Part shown: positions 25,901 to 34,947 of the stretch, piece after piece
Position numbering within the stretch: position 1 is the stretch's first letter
How the letters are laid out: each line of letters begins with the position of its first letter
From: Enoplosus armatus
Taxonomy: Eukaryota; Chordata; Actinopteri; Centrarchiformes; Enoplosidae
Reading direction: 5' to 3'
Assembly (NCBI RefSeq): GCF_043641665.1
Contig: NC_092189.1
Coordinates: 12,864,833 to 12,928,832 of the forward strand
DNA: 64,000 bases
Position numbers and translations under genes: made by a program
The notes under the pieces: model-generated
Seen by the model: only the letters and a program-made list of their open reading frames with translations
Told to the model about the DNA's origin: nothing
Database searches by the model: none

Positions 25901-28900
25901 TCAACACACACAACTGTTGTAACAGCCATGAAATAATCTTCTTGCTCAGTCAGCACAGTAAATTGATTTGCTCAAGAAAACTTTTTCCTTTTGATGATAT
26001 CGCTGCACTGATTCTGTTGTTAATCTGTACTCAGTTGCACTGTTAGGATGAACTAGCTAAAGATTGTAATGGATTCTACAAATTATTACATAGATTGATA
26101 GAGTGGTTCACATTAAGTAACGTTGAAGGTGTGGAAGCAGCGTGATGGAGCGTAGAGTGCATCTCACGTGTATTACCTGATTGATGTCAGCTGCTTGATT
26201 CATGCTTCAGCATCACTGGCTTTGCTACCAGATTCCACCATCCCAACCTCTTCCTTGGAAGCTGGTTTAACCACAATTTGATATCCATGTATGTGTTTGT
26301 GAAGAGGGAATTAGTTTCACTCAGTGTTGGAAGAAATGTTCAGATTCTTTACCCAAGTAAAAGTACCAATACAACAATCTAGAAATACTCCATTTCAAGT
26401 GAAAGTCCTGTGTTCAAAATCCTACTTAACTTTAACTACAGAAGTACTATCAGCAAAGTGTAATTATGTAATTAAAGTATAGCAAGTAAAAGTACTGGTT
26501 CTGCAGAAAATCGCCACTGTGAGTGATATATATGACATTAGTAGATTAACTGCAAACAACTAAAAGACATCTGAAACAATGACAAGGGTACTTTTTTGGT
26601 ACTGGGTCACGGGCCAAAAAGATTGGGAACAACTGGAACCACTAATATGTAACAATGTGTTGTATAAGTACCTCAAGTATGTAAGTAAATTGCTTGAGTA
26701 AGTGTACTTAGTTACTTTCCACCACTGGTTTCAATAAAACAATTCTGATGCTCAGATTTTTTGAGAGCTACCTCAAAGAGCGGAGCCTTTCCCATCAAAG
26801 CTAAATGGATAACCTATAAATAGTCAATTCCCTGATATAAGTGTCTCTGACTGAACTACAGGTATTTTTTAAGACAGGATTAACTGTGTTTTTTTTATGT
26901 TTTCATGCATCCATCCATTTTCTGACGTAACCCAGACTTCCTTCACTTGCCATTTCCTCCAGCTACCCCTGGTACCCAAGGAGTTCCCAGGCCAGATGGG
27001 ATATATAATCCTTCCAGTGCGTTCTGGGTTTGCCTAAGGGTGTCTCCTCCAGTTAGATATGCCTTGAATACCTTTACAGGGAAGTGTCCAGGGGGCATCC
27101 TTATCAGATGCTTGAACCAATGCAAAGGAGCAGTTGTTCTACTTCGACCTCCTTACCCTGTTCCTCCAACTTTATGCATCTGTAACATCACATGTGGATA
27201 TAGTGGCGATAAGTGTTTGAATGACTGAGAGTTTTGCCAAGATCCTTCCAGTAATCAGTTTCTCTCCGAGTGCTTTGACTCGATCTTTCTCCTGTCTTTT
27301 GCTTATCACCTTTTCCTCTTGTCAGTGCTGATGGGACCTATGAAGTCTCCTTCTACTCCAATGCTGTGGTCTCCAACAACGGCGAGGTTGCCTGGCTCCC
27401 ACCAGCTATCTACAAGTCAGCCTGCAAAATCGAAGTCCGTGATTTCCCGTTCGACCAGCAGAACTGCACCCTCAAATTTCGCTCCTGGACCTACGACCAC
27501 ACTGAGATCGATCTCATCCTCCTCAGTGATTACGCCTCACGTGACGACTTTAAACCCAGTGGTGAGTGGGATATTGTTTCATTGCCTGGACGCAAGAATG
27601 AAGACCCTAATGACATCAAGTACCTGGATATCACCTATGACTTTATTATCAAGAGAAAACCTCTGTTCTACACCATTAACCTGATCATTCCCTGCATCCT
27701 GATCACGTCGCTGGCTATTCTGGTGTTCTACCTCCCGTCAGACTGTGGTGAGAAGATGACTCTTTGTATCTCTGTCCTCTTGGCCCTGACTGTGTTTTTA
27801 CTCCTTATCTCAAAGATTGTGCCACCTACATCTTTAGCTGTGCCTCTGATTGGGAAGTACCTGATGTTTTCAATGGTGCTGGTCACCTTCTCCATCGTCA
27901 CCAGCGTTTGTGTGCTCAATGTGCACCATCGGTCCCCCAGTACACATGCCATGCCTCCTTGGGTCAAGCGCGTCTTCCTGTACCGGCTCCCCTCTTACCT
28001 CTTCATGCGGAGACCCGGTAGCTCCAACATCCGAGAAAGGTTCCGGAAAAAACACCAGCAGCGATCGTACTCTGACCAGAAACTGCGCGGAGCGGACGGA
28101 GGGACTGGAAGTCCTGCAGGAATGGCAGATTCCTCCTCGTCCTTCTTTGTGAACGAGGAGTCGGCCAAACGCTACGGCTATAAGATCAGCGACTTGTCAG
28201 AGAACACAGACTTCAGGAAGAGGATGACGCTCAAGTGCAACATTGACGTGGAGGATGCTGTGGATGGAGTGCGCTATATTGCCGAGAAGATGAAGAGTGA
28301 GGATGATGATGAAGGGGTAGGTGTATCTGCATGAGTCTAATAAGTCTAAATATGTGCAGCATGCTCCGAATGCTCTTCCTTCACCGGCTTGTATTTTGTA
28401 AATTTTCCATTCTGACATAGGCTGTTTTTTTTACAACATTTGTGGCAGGATAGCAATTAATAGAATAAAACAGTTGTTAGCCACACTAACAGCATGGCTG
28501 TATGGATGGCAATGTTGATCTGTAGGTTGGCCCACCACTTTGATTCTGACTATCTCAGAAAATATTGGATAGATTGCCATGGAATTTTGTACAGACATCT
28601 GTGGTCTCCTGAAGACGATTCCTACTGAGTTTGATGACCCGCTGACTTTTCATCTGGCGCCACCATGAGGTTGACATTTGTTTTGAGTGAAATGTCTTGA
28701 CAACTATTGAATGGTTTGACATACAATTTGGTGCAGATATCCATGGTGCCTGGAGGATAAATCCTCATGACTTTGTTGATCCCCGACTTTTTAGCACCAG
28801 GAACAGGTTCAAATTTTCTCAACATTTCAATAATGGATTTGCTAAAATTTGGTACAGACATTCATGGCTCCCAGATGATGTATCTAATGACCTTGGTGAT

Positions 28901-29586
28901 CTCCTGACTTTTCCTCTAGCGCCACCATGTGGTTCACATTTATATGAAATGGCTCAGCAACTATTGGATGAATTTGCCATAAAATTTGGTACAGACATTC
29001 AGGTTCCCACAGGATGAATTGTAATAACGTTGGTGATCCTCTGACTTTTCACAATTTTAATTCATCCCATACTTTTTTTATGATCTGCAAAACTAATGAC
29101 ATTCTCATCAGCTGCAGCTGTACTTTGTGTTTAGTGCTAATTAGCAAATGTTAGCATGCTAACACGATAAACTACGATGGTAAACATGGTAAACATTCAT
29201 CCATCAGCCGCATTAATCCAGTGATTTGTGAATTTGAACCACTTAATATTATGTCACAGCGACACTACTGTTGTTTTAGCCAATAAATGATTACATATAA
29301 ATAATGAACTGTAGAGACAAAAATTTATATGCAAAAAGCAAACAATGTAATTCAATTCAGATTAATTCACTTTAGTTCAGGACAGGAAACACAACAGTGG
29401 CAATATTTAATATCCAACCTCTCTCTGCAGATCATTGAAGACTGGAAGTACGTGGCCATGGTGATCGACCGTCTCTTCCTGTGGATCTTTGTGTTGGTGT
29501 GTGTGGTCGGGACTTTGGGCCTCTTCATGCAGCCTCTGTTCCAGAGTTACAACACGCCCATCGTTGATGACATGGACCATAAATGA
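13398..29586 (+). CDS. Neuronal nicotinic acetylcholine receptor non-alpha (beta) subunit, chrnb2/chrnb4-type, candidate chrnb5
   Basis: Six coding exons join to 499 aa: 13398-13449, 22282-22427, 22581-22625, 22944-23053, 27326-28316 and 29431-29586. All introns are GT-AG with phases 1, 0, 0, 2, 0. The product is a pentameric ligand-gated cation channel subunit of the neuronal plasma membrane. Visible in order: hydrophobic signal peptide (about 1-21), extracellular domain with sequons at N47 and N164, Cys-loop C151-C165 around FPFD, M1 about 232-254, M2 about 260-283 ([19 protein letters not shown]), M3 about 294-316, a cytoplasmic loop, and M4 about 462-484. There is no adjacent Cys pair in loop C, so it is a non-alpha chain. 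Motifs [12 protein letters not shown] and [10 protein letters not shown] resemble beta-2 more than beta-4, but the loop and C-terminus differ from beta-2. Its place directly upstream of chrna6 on the same strand suggests the fish non-alpha/chrnb5 group. The family is certain; the exact orthologue is inference. Confidence 0.93.
14153..14194. repeat. Perfect 16-bp hairpin
   Basis: Arms 14153-14168 and 14179-14194 are exact reverse complements around a 10-nt loop. It lies in beta intron 1, 63 bp upstream of the RE1 element. Confidence 0.85.
14257..14277 (-). promoter_or_regulatory. RE1/NRSE (REST-binding) element in beta intron 1
   Basis: On the minus strand the site has left half TTCAGCACC, then AC, then AGACAGC. 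It matches 19 of 21 positions of the classical RE1 consensus, with both half-sites at canonical spacing. It lies about 0.8 kb inside intron 1. REST represses neuronal genes outside neurons, and an NRSE is known to control the mouse Chrnb2 promoter. Confidence 0.7.
15381..15419. repeat. Perfect 15-bp hairpin
   Basis: Arms 15381-15395 (GAGGGGGAATCACAC) and 15405-15419 are exact reverse complements around a 9-nt loop, in beta intron 1. Confidence 0.85.
17291..17470 (+). repeat. Intronic duplication, copy 1
   Basis: About 180 bp in beta intron 1, matching 18451-18636 with scattered substitutions and small indels. Shared core: AAAGTGCCAAAACAAACAAT and the following TATTCATAGTTGTCCAAAGC. Confidence 0.85.
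18451..18636 (+). repeat. Intronic duplication, copy 2
   Basis: Direct repeat of 17291-17470, about 1.16 kb downstream in the same intron. Identity is roughly 90% by eye. Confidence 0.85.
19491..19607 (+). mobile_element. Fish interspersed repeat tail, copy B
   Basis: TGTCTGTCCGTCCTG, AAGGATAGAGGA, TGTACAGATTGTGAAGCCCC, TTGAGGCA and GATATTGGGCTA. Same family as 9453-9538, with the middle of the usual element missing. Confidence 0.6.
20175..20250 (+). mobile_element. Short interspersed repeat remnant
   Basis: TCAAACTAAGTTTATTTATG followed by AAGCACA and an A-rich stretch with AAACAAATAAAA resembles the common fish repeat tail with TTTATTTATATAGCAC. Class uncertain. Confidence 0.35.
22245..22276 (+). 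repeat. (TG)16 tract at the 3' splice site of beta exon 2
   Basis: Ends 5 nt before the exon. It takes the place of the proximal polypyrimidine tract; the nearest T-rich run (TGCTTTTTC) is about 40 nt from the AG. Confidence 0.97.
22282..22427 (+). CDS. Beta subunit exon 2
   Basis: 146 nt, the usual size of this exon in neuronal nAChR genes. It encodes residues 18-66, including EERLVSHLL and [13 protein letters not shown], followed by VSLAQLINV. The acceptor CGCAG lies directly after a (TG)16 tract; the donor is GTGAGG. Confidence 0.93.
22581..22625 (+). CDS. Beta subunit exon 3
   Basis: 45 nt, residues 67-81 ([15 protein letters not shown]). This 45-nt exon is invariant in the family. Acceptor TTTCAG, donor GTTTGT. 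Cys77 replaces the usual Val of TTNVWL. Confidence 0.93.
22864..22930 (+). repeat. (TG)n(TA)3(TG)n tract before beta exon 4
   Basis: About 24 TG units, a TATATA interruption, then about seven more TG units, ending 13 nt before the exon. A shorter TG run (about 23080-23094) lies just after the exon. Confidence 0.97.
22944..23053 (+). CDS. Beta subunit exon 4
   Basis: 110 nt, the family size, residues 82-117, from VWNDYRLMW to LPDIVLYN plus two bases of the next codon. Acceptor TTATCAG, donor GTACGC. UG repeats lie close on both sides. Confidence 0.93.
23487..23550 (+). mobile_element. Short interspersed repeat remnant in beta intron 4
   Basis: TCAGAATCAGAAATACTTTA followed by CTGATCCCCGGGGGGAAATT is a sequence seen repeatedly in fish genomes at the edge of interspersed repeats. 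Only this edge is present. Confidence 0.5.
25225..25460 (+). repeat. Diverged interspersed repeat, copy 2
   Basis: Matches 6540-6860 (TTTAGCAGCCGTTCTGGAG, TTTTCAATCATACCACATGA, AAGGTCAAGAATGAACTTTA). Lies in beta intron 4. Confidence 0.5.
26322..26727. mobile_element. hAT-type MITE in beta intron 4
   Basis: A 406-bp element bounded by CAGTGTTGGAAG and CTTTCCACCACTG, with flanking 8-bp direct repeats GTTTCACT / GTTTCAAT (7 of 8). The interior is built from AGTAAAAGTAC-like words typical of this abundant fish family. Eight-base target duplications are the hAT signature. There is no transposase. Confidence 0.85.
26930..27235 (-). mobile_element. Degraded LINE ORF2 3' fragment
   Basis: The minus strand reads [18 protein letters not shown], the well-known C-terminal motif of fish non-LTR retrotransposon polymerases, followed by frame-broken remnants of the usual R-rich tail. 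It lies just upstream of beta exon 5. Non-functional. Confidence 0.65.
27326..28316 (+). CDS. Beta subunit exon 5 (Cys-loop, M1-M3, cytoplasmic loop)
   Basis: 991 nt, residues 118-448. It holds the ADGTYEVSF strand, the Cys-loop, [11 protein letters not shown]1, M2 and M3, and the cytoplasmic loop to KSEDDDEG. It is uninterrupted, as is typical for neuronal subunit genes. Residue 289 is Ala (PPTSLAVPL), where human beta-2 and beta-4 have Asp. Acceptor TTGTCAG, donor GTAGGT; reading through the donor gives a stop within five codons. Confidence 0.97.
28500..29215. repeat. Interspersed repeat with about four internal tandem units
   Basis: Recurring words AATTTGGTACAGACATTCATGG, split over units, plus CTGACTTTTC and AGCGCCACCATG return at spacings of about 120-140 bp (near 28640, 28785, 28905, 29040). 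They are followed by a TTAGCATGCTAACA tail. It is a common repeat type in spiny-rayed fish and fills much of beta intron 5. Confidence 0.7.
29431..29586 (+). CDS. Beta subunit exon 6 (M4 and stop)
   Basis: Residues 449-499, starting [20 protein letters not shown] and ending VDDMDHK before TGA at 29584-29586. It carries the amphipathic pre-M4 segment and M4. Acceptor CTCTGCAG. The C-terminal tail after M4 is not that of beta-2 or beta-4 of mammals. Confidence 0.96.
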   Translation: MIEDWKYVAMVIDRLFLWIFVLVCVVGTLGLFMQPLFQSYNTPIVDDMDHK

Positions 29587-31359
29587 AACCTGAACTTTGA
29601 TCTCAACATGACCCAGACATGAACTTTGAGTCCCCCCAACAACAGAGCTCTGACAACATTTTAACACATAACCTCACACTCCGGCCTCGCACCACACGCT
29701 CACTGGAAAATGATAATTATGCACTTTAGCCCCCTCCTCCACCACCTGCTCGCTTCCTTACATCCACTCCTTACTCCAACTTAATGGATAATTCTGGTCT
29801 ATAACAACTTGGGTCACATTTTCATAGTTTTAGCCACCATTCAGCCGACAGAAATGATTGAGATCGTATTGTCCCACAACCGCTCGGTTTTTCAGGACGC
29901 CCCCAAACCACCAGGTTAGCCAAGCTCATTTGGAAGAGAAAACAAAATGTATAGCCCCAAATGTTGCAGCATCAATCACAGTTTACAGATCCACTTCCTG
30001 GTTCAACATTTACCCACCTTTCTTATGCTAGTTGTGCATGTACACAGCAAATACGTTGGTGTGTTCAATGATATGATAATCAAAAGAAATAATGGACAAA
30101 ACTACAAAAACAAGACCCAAGTTACAATAAACCAGAATTATCTTTTAATTCAAAATGTAAAGTGAAACCACCTTGTCAGTCATGATGCTCTTTCTTGGGG
30201 ATCAAAACATAAATCTGCAGTTCTCCAAAGATTTAAATGTAGATTTTTTTTTAAAAAGAAAACCTTTACCTGAAATGGTCAAGTTTAAAGTGTGTTGACC
30301 CCTATTACCGTTAACAAAGGTTTACCTGGAAAACAGCAACTCAGGACTTTTTTTTCTGTTTAGAACAGGCTTAACTTTCTGTGTCTAAATCAAATTGAAA
30401 CAGCCCTAACATGATATTATGGGGGGTAGCATGCATACAACAAGGCACTGTTCTTTGTTTTTAATTCTTTTTTTTTTTGACTCAAAGACAGAAAGAGCCC
30501 AAAGATGAACAAAGCCACAGAAACTCACAAGCAGACTCATTTTGCAGATATGGGCCTCACATCGACAACACATCCCCCTGAAGAGAAGAAGATGAATCCC
30601 TTCTGTGCAGATACATAGAAGAAGATCACCTCCCTGTGTCCTTTTGCCAATAGCCACACATACTGTTTGAATTTCTCATATTTGCCTTGAAAATGAGAGT
30701 GAGAGGGGACACAAAACAGCTAACTGTTGGGCTGCTCAAATTATAATGGATGGGTATGTTTCTACCCTCACACCCACACCTCACTGTGTGGACCTGAAAT
30801 AACAGACTGATCAAATCTATGACAAGCTGCTGTTGTTATGTTTAAAAGCAGCCGTGTTTTAAACGAAGGAGGGACGTTACAATCGTGCTAAAAAAAAGGA
30901 AAAAACTTAAAACCAATGACCATTAGGCTGTCGTTGCTCACCATGCTTCTTTTAAAAAAGGTACAGTACCCTGGTTTCATCAAAGCAGTGCTCGTCAGCA
31001 TCCATCACCAAGGAAACCAGCAGCAATAAATATTGTACTGTATTTTATACACACTGACCCGGGGGAAAAGTAGCCAAACAGCCTGGCTCTTCACTTGCTT
31101 TATCTTCCATCATATTGAATGCTTGATTATCTCAGTCCGTTCTCAGAGACGTTACTTGAATCCGTGTCCAGTAAATATTTCCAAGAGGTATTATAACTTT
31201 GTCACTGTCATAACTCACTCGACTGTCACTGCTACCAATGTTAGCCAAGGAAAAGGTGTACTGTACTAATCCAGCTGTATTGATTTCTTTTATTTTTGTT
31301 CTTTTCAGTGGATGGAATGAAACATACCTTTTCTTTTTCTGAGTTTTGTCTGTCAAGAC

Positions 31360-31427
31360 AATAAATGATGAGGATTACTGGAAGAGACTGAGGTGGGAGC
31401 TGATGTCTTGCTAACTGGATCAATAAA
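31360..31427 (+). terminator. Candidate poly(A) signals of the beta gene
   Basis: AATAAA at 31360-31365 and 31422-31427; earlier candidates are at 30126 and 31025. Which one is used cannot be told without transcripts, so the 3'UTR is 0.5-1.8 kb. Confidence 0.3.
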
Positions 31428-34400
31428 GGGAAATGACAGCAACAAGCAGACCTGATGAATCACATGAACTTTAATCGGTCAGTTTATCCTGCAGTCGTTC
31501 ATTCAACATTATAACCATGTCTCTGTTTCTATATTGAGCTCTTTCTCAGACATCACACTGTCTCTCACTATCTCTCCTCTAGCTCTTACTCTCTTACTTG
31601 GTTAGTGTTGAACAGGACGTGACAAAGTAAAGGCTTAAACATCCTCTTTTCTAACACCTCACACATTATCAGCCACGTTGAGATGATTCAAAACTAATCA
31701 CAGTCTCCAGGCAGTTGACATTTTTCTCAGAAGTTTCTGGAGTGCATGTGTGTGAACTGTGTGGGGCCAGGGCTAAATGTTAGTCAGCTGACTAAGGCTT
31801 CATTAGACAGTCTTATGTCCCAGGGGTTTGTAATTTCGCCTTCTGTTAGTTTAAGATGGCAGCAAGGCGGTACGACAGCAAAAGGGACACATCATGTGAA
31901 TGAATACGCACATGCACATAATCACAAACTGGAAAGTCTTATGTGTTATGAGGCTTTTCTGTCTTTATCAGATAACAGCTGCTCCCTGAAGTGTGTGTGG
32001 ACATAAAAAGGAGCCAGAGGCATCAGATAATTGTGTCTATTTTTTCTGGTTACATGCCTCTGATAATCACATTTCACACAGTCTAATTTTAAGTTTAAGT
32101 TTGCGGTTTTGGCCATTGTGGCAGCATTATCCATGATTGGAGTAGTTGTGAATAATAAAAGACAATTTGAAATACATAAATAATTATTTCCAACAATAGC
32201 AGTATTAGGTAATATCCTATAATCACAATTTTCCAAATTAGATGTAGTTGCAGTTTCCATTAGTGTCTGCATGGATATTTTAAGGTCCCTGATTATTTGT
32301 TTTTCCAGAACACAAACGTATTCGAGCTTCTGTTTTCCAGCAACTGCTGATGCTTCCAGCAAAGATACTACTGCATCATCATTTTCCAGCTAACATCATA
32401 TCAGTCACACACACACACACACACACAGAGTGACATAATCCTACAGACGTAGTGACAGCCATTGAATTGGAGTTCAGCAATTATAGCTCATATTTGTACC
32501 CCCATCCTCCCCCTCATCTGACTCATAAATTAGATACTTGACATCTGCATCAATTTCCATTAAGACAGTGGCCACATGAGGGTGGAGAGGGTCAGAGGGG
32601 CTGCTGGGAGAAGGGTTGGTGGTGTTTTTGTTGTTGTTGTGGAGGGCAGTTGGGTCCGACTATGTATCACATTTTTCTGGTTCCTCATCATACACATTTT
32701 ATTTCTATTAGTTTCTGTTGCATTATTTTCTCTTTTCCTTTAATGACGATTCTTAAAAACCTCACCAGAGTTTTCACTACTGTTTTGAATTTCTTTCTTT
32801 GAATCCAGTCTTTCACAACGTTAGAGAGTATTTATTTGCCTTTTTTTTTTATGGCTGTTGCTGCTAACTCCCTCTGATGGTCTGGAGAGAGTAGATGTCC
32901 TTGTGTCTGGTTCTTACAAGGAGAATTTGCACGGAGGTATACACTAGCAGTAGGAGTGACCTTTGATTGGAAAGCAAGAGCGCTAACTCTCACCTACCTC
33001 TGTCCTCAAAAAGGTTTTTAAAAACGCACACTTCACTTCTTTAAATGGGAACGTTTTAGACTGAAGCCAATGTCTGTTTCCCCAAGGAGTTGCTAGTGCA
33101 GTGACAAAGACATGATCCCTATTTATCTGTAAACACTAAAACAAAATGAGGACCAAGTGAAATTACTTTAAATCTTACCGTTAATCCAACCAGGGCTGCA
33201 ACTACTCTTAAAGTTTGTGCAGAGAAGAATAAAGACGGAGGCCACCATGTTTGTTGACTGTAGGTTTAAAGAATCTACTGGATTTCAGCTGCACACAAAT
33301 TACACCCATCTGTCTGGCCACACAAGGTAGACTCTGCTTTGTAGAGTCAGCTACCAACACAAATGAGAATGTGTATGTGTGTATTTACATCCATTTAAAC
33401 GTGTACCACTTCCTCGAAGATGATCACCGGGCCCCATTCTTCAAGAGCAAAATATTGAGAGAAAAAAAGAGAAAAGTCAGCCAAAGAGAGTTGGTGTTTT
33501 GGTCTCCAGGGCTGATGGAGCGTGACGGAGGAGATGAAACTGAGGGAGGAGGGAAAGACAAAGAGAGAGAGGTATGATAGAGGGAGACAGGGGTGGTAAA
33601 GGTCGGTCATAAACAAGAGACACAAGACTCCTGCAGTCTGTTAGGAGCCAACATCAAAGACGGCTTCACGCTGTCGTCAGAGATCAATAAGCATTTATTC
33701 TTCTTTGCAAGACAAACCCAAATACATGTAGACATATATAATGTGCATACATGCAAACATACACACACACACACACACACACATAAAGGCACTCAGAGGC
33801 AGGCAAGCAGTCATATGCAATTGAAACATGTATTTACTGTATATTCTATTATACATTTTAAAAATATATAATATTTTTGAAAGGGATTATGTTCTCTAAT
33901 TGATCAGGTTTTGACTTCAGAAAGCAGAACCAGAAACCTGGTCTGGGAGGGAATGGGGATAGGAAATGTTTGAGGAGTTTTAATTGCATGTAGTGTATTC
34001 CAAACAGTGTATTGACTATTTAGACAGAGGTAGAAATGAAGGCGCAATCAGCAGGTCAAAGGCCATCCACACACACACACGAACACACACAAACTACAAC
34101 TCTCTGTCTGCACTGCCATGTTTCTATCCTATTCTCTTCTCATTGTTAACCTGCTGTAATCAGGCTCTTAAACCTCCGGTGCAGCACGGTGAATGTCAGC
34201 AGTTTGATCTGTTTCCTGTAGTCGACCGTTGCCCTCCATCTCTCCCATTATCCTCCTCAGGACATTCCTTTAGGATTTATACCTGCCATTTCAGCCCTGT
34301 GGTCAATATTTATGAACTACATTTCTGCATTACAGAATGTGTAGCTGCCGTGCAGTTGAGTCAGGAGGCCATCGATCGTCCCCTCTGAGCCACTGAGCTT

Positions 34401-34911
34401 AGAGAACAGACGCAGAGCTTTGGTCCAAACACTTGACAGGGCTTTAAACTGGGCTCTGGGGTCGCTCTGTAATGTCCCTGCTGGAGCAATAAATATCTCC
34501 TCAAGTCTGCTACCTGCTGACAGATCATTGTGCCTGCTGCTGCTCACTAGTGGTCAAAAGAGACACTGCAGAGTTCTGTGTTTCTCTCAGCAGCTGCAAT
34601 AGCAGCATTATTAGTATGTTAAAGTTACATATTACATGTCACATATGTATAATTTCTACACATCAAGGTATTATGAGTAAGTAAAGCAGATGTTGTCTTC
34701 ATAGTCTGGATCCTCATTTAACTTGTTTGTGGCATTAAGTCATCATCTTAGTAAACAAGCTTATTGTTTTTGCACTTTGAAAACCATCCATTTAGATTTA
34801 TGTGGTTTGAATTCCCCTCTATGAAACTGGAAACTTTTTTTGGGGGGGGTCACAAATTTAGGGTCCAGAAGTGTCGGATCATATGACAGAATGTAAGCTG
34901 TTTGGGCAGAC

Positions 34912-34947
34912 GTCTGATCAGTCTGATCAGTCTGATCAGTCTGATCG
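34912..34947 (+). repeat. Four 9-bp units containing TGATCA palindromes
   Basis: GTCTGATCA repeated three times, then GTCTGATCG. Confidence 0.95.

Larger units (their letters stand above)
23054..27325 (+). other. Beta intron 4
   Basis: 4.3-kb phase-2 intron holding the hAT MITE, a LINE fragment and two other repeat pieces. Confidence 0.85.

Noticed and set aside
28782..28806. RE1-like TTTAGCACCAGG with AACAGG
   Set aside because: Only about 15 of 21 positions fit, the right half is damaged, and it lies inside an interspersed repeat.
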